From: Pedobacter sp. PACM 27299
GTDB lineage: Bacteria > Bacteroidota > Bacteroidia > Sphingobacteriales > Sphingobacteriaceae
Length of the DNA stretch: 64,000 nucleotides
Direction of reading: 5' to 3'
NCBI RefSeq assembly: GCF_001412655.1
Contig: NZ_CP012996.1
Coordinates: 1,550,001-1,614,000, forward strand
The position numbers were made by a program, and so were the translations under genes. The notes under the pieces were generated by a model. That model was not told where the DNA came from and searched no databases. It worked only from the letters and a program-made list of their open reading frames with translations. Of the stretch, positions 8,006 to 15,900 are shown piece by piece. The first letter of the stretch is position 1; every line of letters begins with the position of its first letter.

Positions 8006-8923
8006 ATGGGCAGTAAAATTATTCGGTTTATTTTTTTCGGAAATTACTTCGTGGGCATACTGGCTGTTGCCTTAACGCTGGAAGCGACTATGCAGCTTAA
8101 ATTACCCTACAATTCCATCAATTATTATTTATTATTGTTTTTAGCACCAACCATTTATTATACCTACGCTTACCATAAAATGTCTGCGCAGCCCGTACCA
8201 AATAATCCAAGGAGTCTATGGTATTTCCGGCATAAAAATTTTATCAAATGGAGTCAGGTACTGCTGTTTACAGTGTGCCTAGGATTGGCAATAAGCCTGC
8301 TTTATCAGAATTGCCAGAATATCCTGAACCTGCCAGTCAATTACTGGCTCGCCATTGGCGTCATTGTTTTTGCAGGCGCTTTTTATTATGGCTTGCTGCC
8401 CAAATCTTTCCGGCAATTGAACCTGAGAAATACGGGCTGGCTAAAGGCTTTTGTGATTGGTTTTGTCTGGGCTTGCTGTGCCAATGTCATGCCGCTGATC
8501 ATGCTCAAAATAGAAACCGGTGTCGGTTATCATGATCCGCTGCTCTGGACCTGGTTGTTTATTAAAAACTGGATGTTCTGTACAGTGAATGCTATTATTT
8601 TCGACATAAAAGATTATCCTACAGATTCTAATAAACATTTGAAAACTTTTGTAGTTCAGTATGGCTTAAGAAAAACCATTTTTTACATCTTGATTCCGTT
8701 GTTAATTATTGGGATCATGGCCTTATTCATCTTTGTCAGTTATAAAGGCTTTGGGCCAATTCCATTTCTACTGAATTTATTGCCTTTCCTACTCACGATT
8801 TATATTGCTTATACGATGAGGCGTAGAAAAAACATCTTATATTATCTCATGGTGATTGATGGATTGATTTTGTTCAAAGCCATTTGCGGGATGCTGGCCA
8901 TGCAGTTTATGCCAATGCCTTAA
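8006..8923 (+). CDS. UbiA-like polytopic membrane protein, first Asp motif missing
   Basis: 305 residues, about eight or nine hydrophobic helices. The start is ATG 8006; a TTG immediately before it at 8003 is less likely. UbiA prenyltransferases carry two Asp-rich motifs. Here the second is recognisable as D200-IK-D203-YPT-D207 in a cytoplasmic loop and is followed by KxLxTFVVxYGLRKT, as in that family. The first motif (NDxxDxxxD) is not visible: the corresponding loop reads YHKMSAQPVPNNPRS. The protein is therefore a divergent or catalytically altered family member. A SAM methyltransferase gene follows 84 nt later, suggesting modification of a lipid or quinone-like product. No menaquinone genes are nearby. 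Confidence 0.8.
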   Translation: MGSKIIRFIFFGNYFVGILAVALTLEATMQLKLPYNSINYYLLLFLAPTIYYTYAYHKMSAQPVPNNPRSLWYFRHKNFIKWSQVLLFTVCLGLAISLLYQNCQNILNLPVNYWLAIGVIVFAGAFYYGLLPKSFRQLNLRNTGWLKAFVIGFVWACCANVMPLIMLKIETGVGYHDPLLWTWLFIKNWMFCTVNAIIFDIKDYPTDSNKHLKTFVVQYGLRKTIFYILIPLLIIGIMALFIFVSYKGFGPIPFLLNLLPFLLTIYIAYTMRRRKNILYYLMVIDGLILFKAICGMLAMQFMPMP

Positions 8924-8988
8924 ATTTATGTCAGCTTTAATCTATGCTCTTACTTTAATTTATGCTTCTGCTTTAATTTTATGGAATT
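8919..8988. repeat. Imperfect 18-bp tandem repeat
   Basis: Units begin at 8919 (16 bp, degenerate), 8935 (CTTTAATCTATGCTCTTA), 8953 (CTTTAATTTATGCTTCTG) and 8971 (CTTTAATTTTATGGAATT). They start inside the stop codon of the UbiA-like gene and fill most of the spacer to the methyltransferase gene. Each unit contains an ATG-like start but none opens a useful frame. Confidence 0.6.
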
Positions 8989-9007
8989 GTCTTAAACACG
9001 CGGATTG

Positions 9008-9685
9008 ATGAAGAACAACTACGATAAAATAGCACGTTATTATGATCTACTGAGTCGCCTGGTTTTCTTTAAATCACAGGTCAATGCACAGATTGATCAG
9101 CTTCGCTATCTTCCGGGAAAAGGGAGGATTCTGATTGTTGGAGGAGGCACAGGCTGGATTTTGGAGGAAATAGCTAAAGTTATTCCGGAAGGTTTACACC
9201 TGGTCTATGTGGAGATCTCCGCGAAGATGATGGCCTTATCAAAAGAAAGATCTGTTACCGGAAATACCGTTGAATTTGTAAACCTTGGAATTGAAGACTT
9301 TTCTACTGATCAACCTTTTGATGTGATCTGTACGCCTTTTTTATTTGATAATTTTGCAGAGGAAAACGCGGTAATGGTTTTTCATCATCTCGATTCAATG
9401 CTTAGGAATGGTGGCCTATGGTTTCATACGGATTTCGATTTAGCAGTAAATAAGGGGAGAGGCGATGTCCGGCAGCCCGATAATGGAGATTGGTGGAAAA
9501 CAGTTTTCTTAGCACTGATGTACCGGTTTTTTAAATTAGTAGCGAATGTGGAAGCATCGAAATTGATCAATATGAAGCCTTGTTTTGAGGCCGCGGACTA
9601 TAAGGTGCTGGAGCAAAAGCACTATTACAGAAAGTTCATTCAGAGTTTAGTACTGGAAAAATCAGGTCAAAAAAGTATAGATTAA
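9008..9685 (+). CDS. Class I SAM-dependent methyltransferase
   Basis: 225 residues, cytoplasmic. Motif I of the Rossmann fold is plain (ILIVGGGTGWIL, about 39-50), followed by an acidic strand end (VYVEIS) and a motif IV region (FDVICTPFLFDNF). Overall it resembles the UbiE/type-11 group. The start is ATG 9008 (a TTG sits directly before it). The pairing with a UbiA-like prenyltransferase homologue suggests, by inference, methylation of a prenylated or other lipid product; the substrate cannot be read from sequence. The C-terminal half (KLVANVEASKLINMK) is less conserved. Confidence 0.88.
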   Translation: MKNNYDKIARYYDLLSRLVFFKSQVNAQIDQLRYLPGKGRILIVGGGTGWILEEIAKVIPEGLHLVYVEISAKMMALSKERSVTGNTVEFVNLGIEDFSTDQPFDVICTPFLFDNFAEENAVMVFHHLDSMLRNGGLWFHTDFDLAVNKGRGDVRQPDNGDWWKTVFLALMYRFFKLVANVEASKLINMKPCFEAADYKVLEQKHYYRKFIQSLVLEKSGQKSID

Positions 9686-9787
9686 CAGTAATTCAGCTAC
9701 TCATTTCTCCCAATGCCGAAAACATGATAAGGAGGGCTTTGATTTTTTAGTCGTTTTTAATATAGTTAAATTGCGAACCATGATTAA

Positions 9788-10399
9788 CCTTATCAGGGCC
9801 CTGGTGATGATATCGATTTTCTAGAAATGCACGACAACCAGTATCCGGAAAAGATCCTAGAACGCCTATGGCAAACCCCTGCTACAATGGTACATTCCTG
9901 GGGTTGGCATTCGACAGATTATAACTGGAAATCAGCGACAGAAATGTTCGGCTATCTGGTCAGCAATGCGGCAAAGGGAGGTAATTACCTATTAAATGTT
10001 GGGCCAATGCCAGATGGTAGAATGCCGGCGGCGGCCATTCATCGCCTCCGGGAAATGGGTGGCTGGCTGGTTGCCAATGGCGCAGCAATTTACGATACGC
10101 AGCCACTGAAAGATATGGCTGCACCTGCAGGTGTGGTGTTCACTGAATCCAAAAGGAATAAAGGAGATAGAATCGTATTTGCCAGCATCATTAAACCTTT
10201 AACTTCCGGGGAACTGAGCTTGCCATTTACGGCGTCATCAGTGATCAACTGCGAGATTTTAGAAACCGGTCAACCAATTGAATTTACAGTAGAAACATCA
10301 GGTAAATCATTAAAAATCAAGTTGAATAAGGCGCAGTCGCAAATGACAGATGGTATTCCCGTAATCCAGCTGCGGTTAAAAGCAATAGAAGATAAATAG
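9788..10399 (+). pseudogene. GH29 alpha-L-fucosidase relic, 5' part deleted
   Basis: The open frame encodes only the C-terminal third of a GH29 fucosidase: PGDDIDFLEMHDNQ, the HSWGW segment, GGNYLLNVGPMPDG (a family signature) and the C-terminal beta-sandwich. Homology continues upstream of the ATG at 9827 as far as 9788, where an in-frame TAA (9785) is met, and the preceding ~100 bp show no fucosidase sequence. The barrel with the nucleophile Asp (the WFDGDW-type motif) and the signal peptide are gone, so no active enzyme can be made. It is distinct from the intact GH29 at 31031 (homologous but clearly divergent), so it is not a recent copy of that gene. Confidence 0.85.
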
Positions 10400-10403
10400 G
10401 AAT

Positions 10404-10425
10404 TTAAATATAATTGTATATTTAA
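10404..10425. repeat. Perfect AT-rich inverted repeat
   Basis: TTAAATATA-ATTG-TATATTTAA: 9-bp perfect arms with a 4-bp spacer, 4 bp after the fucosidase relic and 29 bp before the next start codon. It lacks G-C pairs and a T run, so an operator is more likely than a terminator. Confidence 0.5.
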
Positions 10426-10454
10426 CCTTATACCAATGCAGCTCTTAGGCGTAA

Positions 10455-11147
10455 ATGATTATGAAAACTTCTACAAATGATCCGTTTGAGTTAGACACTT
10501 GTATCAGAGGCTTGAGTATATTAATGTCCTCTGTTCATTCAGATTTCTATGAATTTGTTTATTACCTCACCTTTAAAAAAGCTTTTAGGCAATATTACAG
10601 CGAATTTAATGACCCTTGGGAGCTGCCAATCGAAGACGGTAATTTCTTCGATGAGGTAGACGATCCCTTTGTTCAAAGCTGTTTAAAAGCATTTACAAAA
10701 ATAGGCGAGACCAAAGCTGAATTGAATGCCTGGTTTGGAATTGATGAGTATGAAGATGGGCAAACTGCGAAGTATGTTTTTGAAGGGATGCGGTTTAAAC
10801 CTTATCAGTCGTTTTATAAGCGTGCTAAAAGCTACAAAAAGCTTAAATTATGTTACGAACGTTCTCTGGCAGAGTTTATTCACAGCTTATTTTTATATGC
10901 CTGTGCATTCACTGCACAGCGCAATAAAGTTCCCCTATTGCTAAAAAAACAGTTTAACTTACCCAATGATGAGGCTTTTAGATTACTCAATCGGGATGAT
11001 GATCAGGTGGCTTTATTAATCGGCTTGATGAAGGAGTTGAAAAAAATCCTGAATGAGCTTCGTTTACTGATTTATACTCCAAACATCGCTGTTAAAATGC
11101 AGTCGGGTAAATCCAATGTAGATTCAAAAGGGGCGAATAAAAAATAA
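10455..11147 (+). CDS. Hypothetical cytoplasmic protein
   Basis: 230 residues (a second in-frame ATG at 10461 gives 228), largely alpha-helical, acidic in the N-terminal half (IEDGNFFDEVDDPF) and basic in the middle (SFYKRAKSYKKLK), with a hydrophobic helix (FIHSLFLYACAFTA) and a lysine-rich tail. No signal peptide and no recognised family. It is preceded by the perfect inverted repeat at 10404-10425, which may control it. Its neighbours give no functional hint. Confidence 0.75.
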   Translation: MIMKTSTNDPFELDTCIRGLSILMSSVHSDFYEFVYYLTFKKAFRQYYSEFNDPWELPIEDGNFFDEVDDPFVQSCLKAFTKIGETKAELNAWFGIDEYEDGQTAKYVFEGMRFKPYQSFYKRAKSYKKLKLCYERSLAEFIHSLFLYACAFTAQRNKVPLLLKKQFNLPNDEAFRLLNRDDDQVALLIGLMKELKKILNELRLLIYTPNIAVKMQSGKSNVDSKGANKK

Positions 11148-11337
11148 ACTTTTGCCCTTATGCTGTAAAAGGCCTTTCTAAAATTCCTACAAACAATGTG
11201 TAGATTAATTTGGTTGTATTGACAATTCAAATGCAGCAGAGAAGTTTACGGTATGAGTTATTAGATTCTTGCCTTATTTCAATAAATTTTGATAAACTTT
11301 AATCTGTTTACTTGCATGTATTTGAAGCTTGTAAAAT

Positions 11338-11367
11338 ATGAAGGAGTTTAAAGGTAAACACCTTCAT
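11338..11367. promoter_or_regulatory. Inverted repeat upstream of PAS-domain gene
   Basis: ATGAAGGAGTTTA-AAGG-TAAACACCTTCAT forms a 12-bp stem with a single A-A mismatch, 45 bp before the start codon at 11413. No T run follows, so it is either an operator or a 5'-UTR hairpin. The rest of the 265-bp spacer (11148-11412) holds nothing else that I can identify. Confidence 0.5.
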
Positions 11368-11412
11368 GCTATGGCAGGCAGTATGTTCCAGGATTGATTA
11401 AGATAAATCAAG

Positions 11413-13164
11413 ATGAAAAGTGTTAAGGCTCCACATTCAGATGTCACTTTTGAAAAGCAACTTAAAGCCTATCAGAAAAGAATTTCCAACATCCTGGAAA
11501 GCTTTACAGATGCATTTTTTGAAGTAGACAACGATTGGATCGTTACCTATTGGAATAAAGAAGCAGAGCGGATACTGATGATGGCCAGAAAAAATATTAT
11601 TGGCAAAAATCTATGGGAAGTATACAGTAACGCCATTCCACTTAAATTTTACAAAGAATACCATCGTGCAGTAGCAGAAAATACAGCCGTCCGTTTCCAG
11701 GAATATTTCGAACCACAGCAATCCTGGTTTGAGGTCGCTGCGTTCCCTTCCGGTGAAGGATTATCCGTTTATTTTAAAGACATTACCGCTCATAAAAATG
11801 CCACTGAGCAGCTTGAAAAGGAAAAACAGCGGTATATCGATTTATTTAACCTGAGCCCACTTCCTCAATGGGTATATGATCAGGAAACACTCGCTTTTTT
11901 GGATGTGAATGAAGCTGCATTAAAGTTTTATGGTTATACGCGTCGTCAGTTTTTAAAAATGACGATTCAGGACGTTCGTCCTGTGGAAGACCGGGATTTA
12001 CAGCAGGGAGAAGTCATTAAAGCACTCAATATAGGAGATATTGGCCAGTCGATCACACGTCATTGTAAGAAGAACGGGGATTTAGTCTATGTAACTGTAG
12101 AAAGTAATGAGGTGCAATTTAATGATGTGACCGCTTGTTTGGCATTAGTGATCGACCGTACGGAACAAATTATGGCAGAATATGCTTTGTCCAGAAGCGA
12201 ACAAAGATTTAAAGCCATGGTACAGAATGGATCGGACCTGATTACCATCTTAGATGCCAGAGGAGTGTATAAATATGTAAGTCCGGCTGCAATGGCTATT
12301 TTGGGCGTTGATCCCGAGCAGTTGTTAGGGAAACGACTTTTTGATTTTATTCATCAGGAAGACCGTCAGGAAACGCAGCACAGTTTCGATCGGATCAAAA
12401 AACATAAACAGATCCACTTGCGTTCATTTCGCTTTAAAAATAAACAAGGGAATTACCGCTGGATAGAAATGATTATTACCAATATGATGGATGACCCGGC
12501 AGTACAGGGGCTGGTCTGCAATTCAAGGGACATCACAGAGGGTATCGAAAACAAAAGAAAAATTGCCGAGAGTATTGGGCGCTACAATATTGTCTCTAAA
12601 GCCACTAGTGATGTGATCTGGGACTGGAATATGGAAACAGACAGTATCCTTTGGAACAAAGGTTTAAAAGAAGTTTTTGGCTATGACCAAACTGAAAATA
12701 ATCGGACTTGGTTTCTGGAACGCATCCACCCGGAAGATATCACGATGGTATTGCGGGAATTTAAATTACTCACAACCAATAAAAAGACCAGGTTAAAACT
12801 GGAGTACCGCTATCGCTGTGCAGATGGAAGCTATAAATCAGTATTAGACCGTTCTTTTGTTGTATTTGATACCAAAGGAAAACCCACACGTATGATTGGT
12901 TCCATGCAGGATATTACTGAAAGAATCAACCATACTAAGGCAATAGAAGCTCAAAACAGTCAATTAAGAGAAATCGCCTGGATCCAGTCTCATGACATCA
13001 GAGCGCCCTTAGCCCGGATTATGGGTTTAGTAGAACTCCTACAGGCGTATTCTTCAGATCAGGTCTTAAAAGAATATATCGACCATTTAAAATCATCTTC
13101 CGATGAGTTGGACAAAGTCATCAGATCGATCATGAAAAATGCGGACCACCAATCCCTAGATTGA
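11413..13164 (+). CDS. Four-PAS sensor protein ending in a DHp domain, no ATPase domain
   Basis: 583 residues, cytoplasmic. Four PAS/PAC modules follow one another (about 10-130, 135-255, 255-380 and 385-505), each with the usual tail before a short linker (FKDITAHK, VIDRTEQI, SRDITEGI, MQDITERI). The C-terminal 70 residues are a dimerisation and phosphotransfer domain with an H-box, SHDIRAPLARIMG (H527), but the protein ends at SIMKNADHQSLD, before any HATPase N, G1 or G2 box. It thus cannot autophosphorylate by itself. PAS proteins ending in this way recur in Sphingobacteriaceae, so this is probably natural and not a truncation; it may receive phosphate from, or dimerise with, another kinase. 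No response regulator is adjacent. Confidence 0.88.
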   Translation: MKSVKAPHSDVTFEKQLKAYQKRISNILESFTDAFFEVDNDWIVTYWNKEAERILMMARKNIIGKNLWEVYSNAIPLKFYKEYHRAVAENTAVRFQEYFEPQQSWFEVAAFPSGEGLSVYFKDITAHKNATEQLEKEKQRYIDLFNLSPLPQWVYDQETLAFLDVNEAALKFYGYTRRQFLKMTIQDVRPVEDRDLQQGEVIKALNIGDIGQSITRHCKKNGDLVYVTVESNEVQFNDVTACLALVIDRTEQIMAEYALSRSEQRFKAMVQNGSDLITILDARGVYKYVSPAAMAILGVDPEQLLGKRLFDFIHQEDRQETQHSFDRIKKHKQIHLRSFRFKNKQGNYRWIEMIITNMMDDPAVQGLVCNSRDITEGIENKRKIAESIGRYNIVSKATSDVIWDWNMETDSILWNKGLKEVFGYDQTENNRTWFLERIHPEDITMVLREFKLLTTNKKTRLKLEYRYRCADGSYKSVLDRSFVVFDTKGKPTRMIGSMQDITERINHTKAIEAQNSQLREIAWIQSHDIRAPLARIMGLVELLQAYSSDQVLKEYIDHLKSSSDELDKVIRSIMKNADHQSLD

Positions 13165-13212
13165 AATAACTACTTCTTATCCTACATCAATGCATAAGCG
13201 TTAAAGCTAGGG

Positions 13213-13220
13213 TATCTTTG
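13213..13220 (+). promoter_or_regulatory. -7 promoter element TATCTTTG
   Basis: Exact TAnnTTTG match 47 bp before the first possible ATG of the pirin gene (13268) and 104 bp before the preferred one (13325). Confidence 0.55.
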
Positions 13221-13324
13221 TATATCATAATTATTCGCTCCGGATCATACTAAGATTTTGTTCAGGAATGAGCTCAATTAAAATCTGGCAGTTGAATCAA
13301 TATGGTATAAAAAAGGTGAAGATA

Positions 13325-14197
13325 ATGAAAAAGGTAATTGAAAAAATCGTGACAAATTCTGGCAGACCACACATGGTTGGTGATGGGTTTAGGGTATTTA
13401 ATTATATCCCGGGAGCAGGTATTCCTCAGGAGAGAATCAGCCCGTTTTTACTCCTGGATTTTAATCCTGAATATGATTTTGGCCCTTCAAGTCACGTAAG
13501 AGGTGTTGGCGTCCATCCACATAAAGGTTTTGAAACGGTAACGATTGCTTATAAAGGAACGGTAGCGCATCACGACAGTACAGGTAGCCATGGCGTAATC
13601 AATTCTGGTGATGTACAATGGATGACTGCGGGTAACGGTATTTTACATAAAGAGTACCATGAAGAAGCATTTTCTAAAAGAGGCGGTCCTTTTGAAATGG
13701 TGCAGTTATGGGTAAATCTTCCTAAAAAAGATAAATCTGTAGCGCCGCATTACCAGGAGTTAACTGCTGTGGGAATGGGGAAACTGGAATTGCCGGATGC
13801 TGCAGGGCTAGTCAATGTGATTGCCGGAAATTTTAATGGAATCGCAGGTCCTGCTCAAACTTATAGTCCGGTAAATCTGTTTGATATAAAACTGAAAGAA
13901 GGTGGGACGGTTAGTACCAAGGTTTCCGCTATTCATAATACCGCTTTATTAGTGGTAAATGGTAGTGTTGAAGTAAACGGAGAACGTGTAGGAGAACATA
14001 ATTTTGTATTATTTGGAAATGAAGGAGAAGAAATTCAGCTGAAAGCCAATCAGGATAGTGTGATCTTACTGATGAGTGGAGCGCCTTTGAATGAACCAAT
14101 CGTGAGCTATGGCCCATTTGTGATGAATACAGATGAAGAGATCAGTCAGGCGATTGTGGATTTCAATATGGGTAAATTCGGAGAATTGGCTGATTAA
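13325..14197 (+). CDS. Pirin family protein
   Basis: 290 residues, a two-domain cupin of the pirin/quercetin 2,3-dioxygenase-like family. The N-terminal cupin holds the metal ligands in HPHKGFETVT (HxH plus Glu) and the following GDVQWMTAGNGILHKEY segment; the second cupin is at about 200-275. Iron-bound pirins act as redox-sensitive regulators or have dioxygenase activity; which one applies is unknown. The in-frame ATG at 13268 would add 19 residues with no family counterpart, and is nearer to the promoter, so the start remains somewhat open. A GNAT gene follows 16 nt later, probably cotranscribed. Confidence 0.92.
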   Translation: MKKVIEKIVTNSGRPHMVGDGFRVFNYIPGAGIPQERISPFLLLDFNPEYDFGPSSHVRGVGVHPHKGFETVTIAYKGTVAHHDSTGSHGVINSGDVQWMTAGNGILHKEYHEEAFSKRGGPFEMVQLWVNLPKKDKSVAPHYQELTAVGMGKLELPDAAGLVNVIAGNFNGIAGPAQTYSPVNLFDIKLKEGGTVSTKVSAIHNTALLVVNGSVEVNGERVGEHNFVLFGNEGEEIQLKANQDSVILLMSGAPLNEPIVSYGPFVMNTDEEISQAIVDFNMGKFGELAD

Positions 14198-14213
14198 TCA
14201 AAATTTTAAGGTT

Positions 14214-14507
14214 ATGAATGAGGAATATGTAAGTCTTCCCCTGGTTAAAAACCCGGAAGCAAACCGTTTTGAACTGAAAGTAGGGGAGTATACTGCATTT
14301 ATCGAGTATAAAGAACGCGATAAAAAGATCTGGTTAATCCATACGGAATCGCCTGAAGAGTTGCAGGGGAAAGGCGCCACTACAGCAATAATTGAAAAAA
14401 CTTTGGCTTATATAGAAGACCATGGTTATAAATTGATCCCTTTGTGTCCAATGGTGGCTGCCTATCTCAAACGGCATCCGGACTGGAATAGGGTGGTAGT
14501 TGCTTAA
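14214..14507 (+). CDS. GNAT-like N-acetyltransferase, short NATD1/COG2388 type
   Basis: 97 residues. The compact fold has the acetyl-CoA-binding stretch PEELQGKGATTAIIEKTL (the Q/RxxGxG/A loop) and the family ending LIPLCPMVAAYLKRHPDW. Members of this small acetyltransferase family have no well-defined substrate. The start ATG 14214 is chosen because upstream in-frame residues belong to the overlapping end of the pirin gene and do not match the family. Probably in one transcript with pirin, ended by the hairpin at 14531. Confidence 0.85.
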   Translation: MNEEYVSLPLVKNPEANRFELKVGEYTAFIEYKERDKKIWLIHTESPEELQGKGATTAIIEKTLAYIEDHGYKLIPLCPMVAAYLKRHPDWNRVVVA

Positions 14508-14530
14508 AATATTCCTAAATATGAATGATA

Positions 14531-14570
14531 AAACAGCCCGGAAATTCTGATTGCCGGGCTGTTTTATTTG
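14531..14570. terminator. Intrinsic terminator, bidirectional
   Basis: An 11-bp GC-rich stem (AAACAGCCCGG / CCGGGCTGTTT, 12-nt loop) is followed by TTTATTTG. It lies between the convergent GNAT genes at 14507 and 14609. Confidence 0.85.
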
Positions 14571-14608
14571 TATCAATTCTTTTAGTTAAGGATAAGTTTG
14601 TGAATTAC

Positions 14609-15145
14609 TTATTGGCCTAACCAATCGGCTTTACTGATTTCAAACCAGTCACATTTTATCCCTTCATGGTCGAAATGACCGGTGATTTTTAATCCTGATT
14701 TTTGTAAGGCATGGCGTGATCCTGCATTTTCAGCATGTGCCATGGCATATACCGTTCCCAGATTCATTTCTTCAAATGCGTATTTTAAGGACGCTTTAGC
14801 TGATTCTGTCGCATAGCCCTTGCCCCAATGTTCCTTTAAAAAGCGGTAGCCCACCTCATAAAAATGGTTGCGGTCATTTATTGGACTGGTAATAAACTTC
14901 AAACCTCCCCAACCTACAAATTCATGGCTTTCCTTGTCAACAACTGCCCATCGGCCAATGCCATTGGTTAGATATTGTTCCCTGATAAAACGAATATTGT
15001 CTTCCGACTCACTGATGTCTTTAAAAGGTTTATTGCCCAGATACTTGTGTACTTCCGGATCGGAATCCATCTTGAACATCAAAGGCGCGTCTGCCAGGGT
15101 AATTGCTCTTAAAATAATACGGTCGGTTTCTACAAAAATCTCCAT
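14609..15145 (-). CDS. GNAT N-acetyltransferase, RimJ/RimL-like
   Basis: 178 residues. It opens with the RimJ/L-type strand FVETDRIILRAITLADAPLMF, contains the acetyl-CoA loop HWGKGYATESAKASLKYAF (about 115-135), and ends with the ENAGSRHALQKSGLK motif typical of ribosomal-protein or small-molecule acetyltransferases of this group. The substrate is unknown; most such genes are annotated only to family. It is a single gene convergent with the pirin-GNAT pair. Confidence 0.9.
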   Translation of the reverse strand: MEIFVETDRIILRAITLADAPLMFKMDSDPEVHKYLGNKPFKDISESEDNIRFIREQYLTNGIGRWAVVDKESHEFVGWGGLKFITSPINDRNHFYEVGYRFLKEHWGKGYATESAKASLKYAFEEMNLGTVYAMAHAENAGSRHALQKSGLKITGHFDHEGIKCDWFEISKADWLGQ

Positions 15146-15299
15146 GTTGATATAAAATAATATCCTTTACCTAAGGCTTAGGTCTCAGTATTTGCAAAAT
15201 TGCTCAATACTTTAGAATTATAAAAGCTTTGAATTTATTTATAAATAATTGTTAAGAGTATAGTTTAAAGACTAAAATATTCTTATTATTGATCTTTGT

Positions 15300-15839
15300 A
15301 TGACCATGAAATCAAAAAAGATAACTACGCAACGTCTTTATTTACTTCCGTTTACGCTTCAAATGGCCAGAGAGATCATGGATGGTCAATTTACTTCTTT
15401 ATTCGCACTCGGGATAAAACCTGGAGCAGGCTGGCCGGATGAAGCGCTGCTGGAATGTTTACCGAGAATCATTGCGAATCTGGAAAAAGTACCGGAACCT
15501 TCTGGTTTTGAGTCCTGGATGATTATTGATAAAAGTAGTAAATCGTTGATTGGTGATGCAGGATTTAAAGGACTTCCGAATGCGGATGGAATCGTAGACC
15601 TTGGTTACGCCATTGTGGCTGCCGAAAGGCGTAAAGGCTATGCTGCTGAAGCTGCCGAGGGACTAATTAAATGGGCTTTTAAGCAGCCTGAAGTAAAGAT
15701 GATTACTGCGCTCTGTGAGCACGTCAATGAAGGCTCTACAAAAACGCTGACCAATCTGGGTTTCTACCAGAAGTTTATCAGAGAAGAGATGATCCACTGG
15801 TTTTTACTCCGTGAGCCTAATAAAAAAGTATTGCAGTAA
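15300..15839 (+). CDS. GNAT N-acetyltransferase
   Basis: 179 residues, RimJ/RimL-like: N-terminal ITTQRLYLLPFTLQMAREI, acetyl-CoA loop AERRKGYAAEAAEGLIKWAF (about 108-127) and the C-terminal VNEGSTKTLTNLGFYQ. Within 1.7 kb this is the third acetyltransferase, but sequences differ enough that they are not recent duplicates. A near-consensus -7 element (GATCTTTG, one mismatch) ends only 2 nt before the ATG, so the transcript may be nearly leaderless. A second in-frame ATG is at 15306. Confidence 0.9.
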   Translation: MTMKSKKITTQRLYLLPFTLQMAREIMDGQFTSLFALGIKPGAGWPDEALLECLPRIIANLEKVPEPSGFESWMIIDKSSKSLIGDAGFKGLPNADGIVDLGYAIVAAERRKGYAAEAAEGLIKWAFKQPEVKMITALCEHVNEGSTKTLTNLGFYQKFIREEMIHWFLLREPNKKVLQ

Positions 15840-15900
15840 AAAAACGGGATAGTCATCTGCAAATTGATCCACTACCCCGCCGAGAATTAGAATTAGGAAA

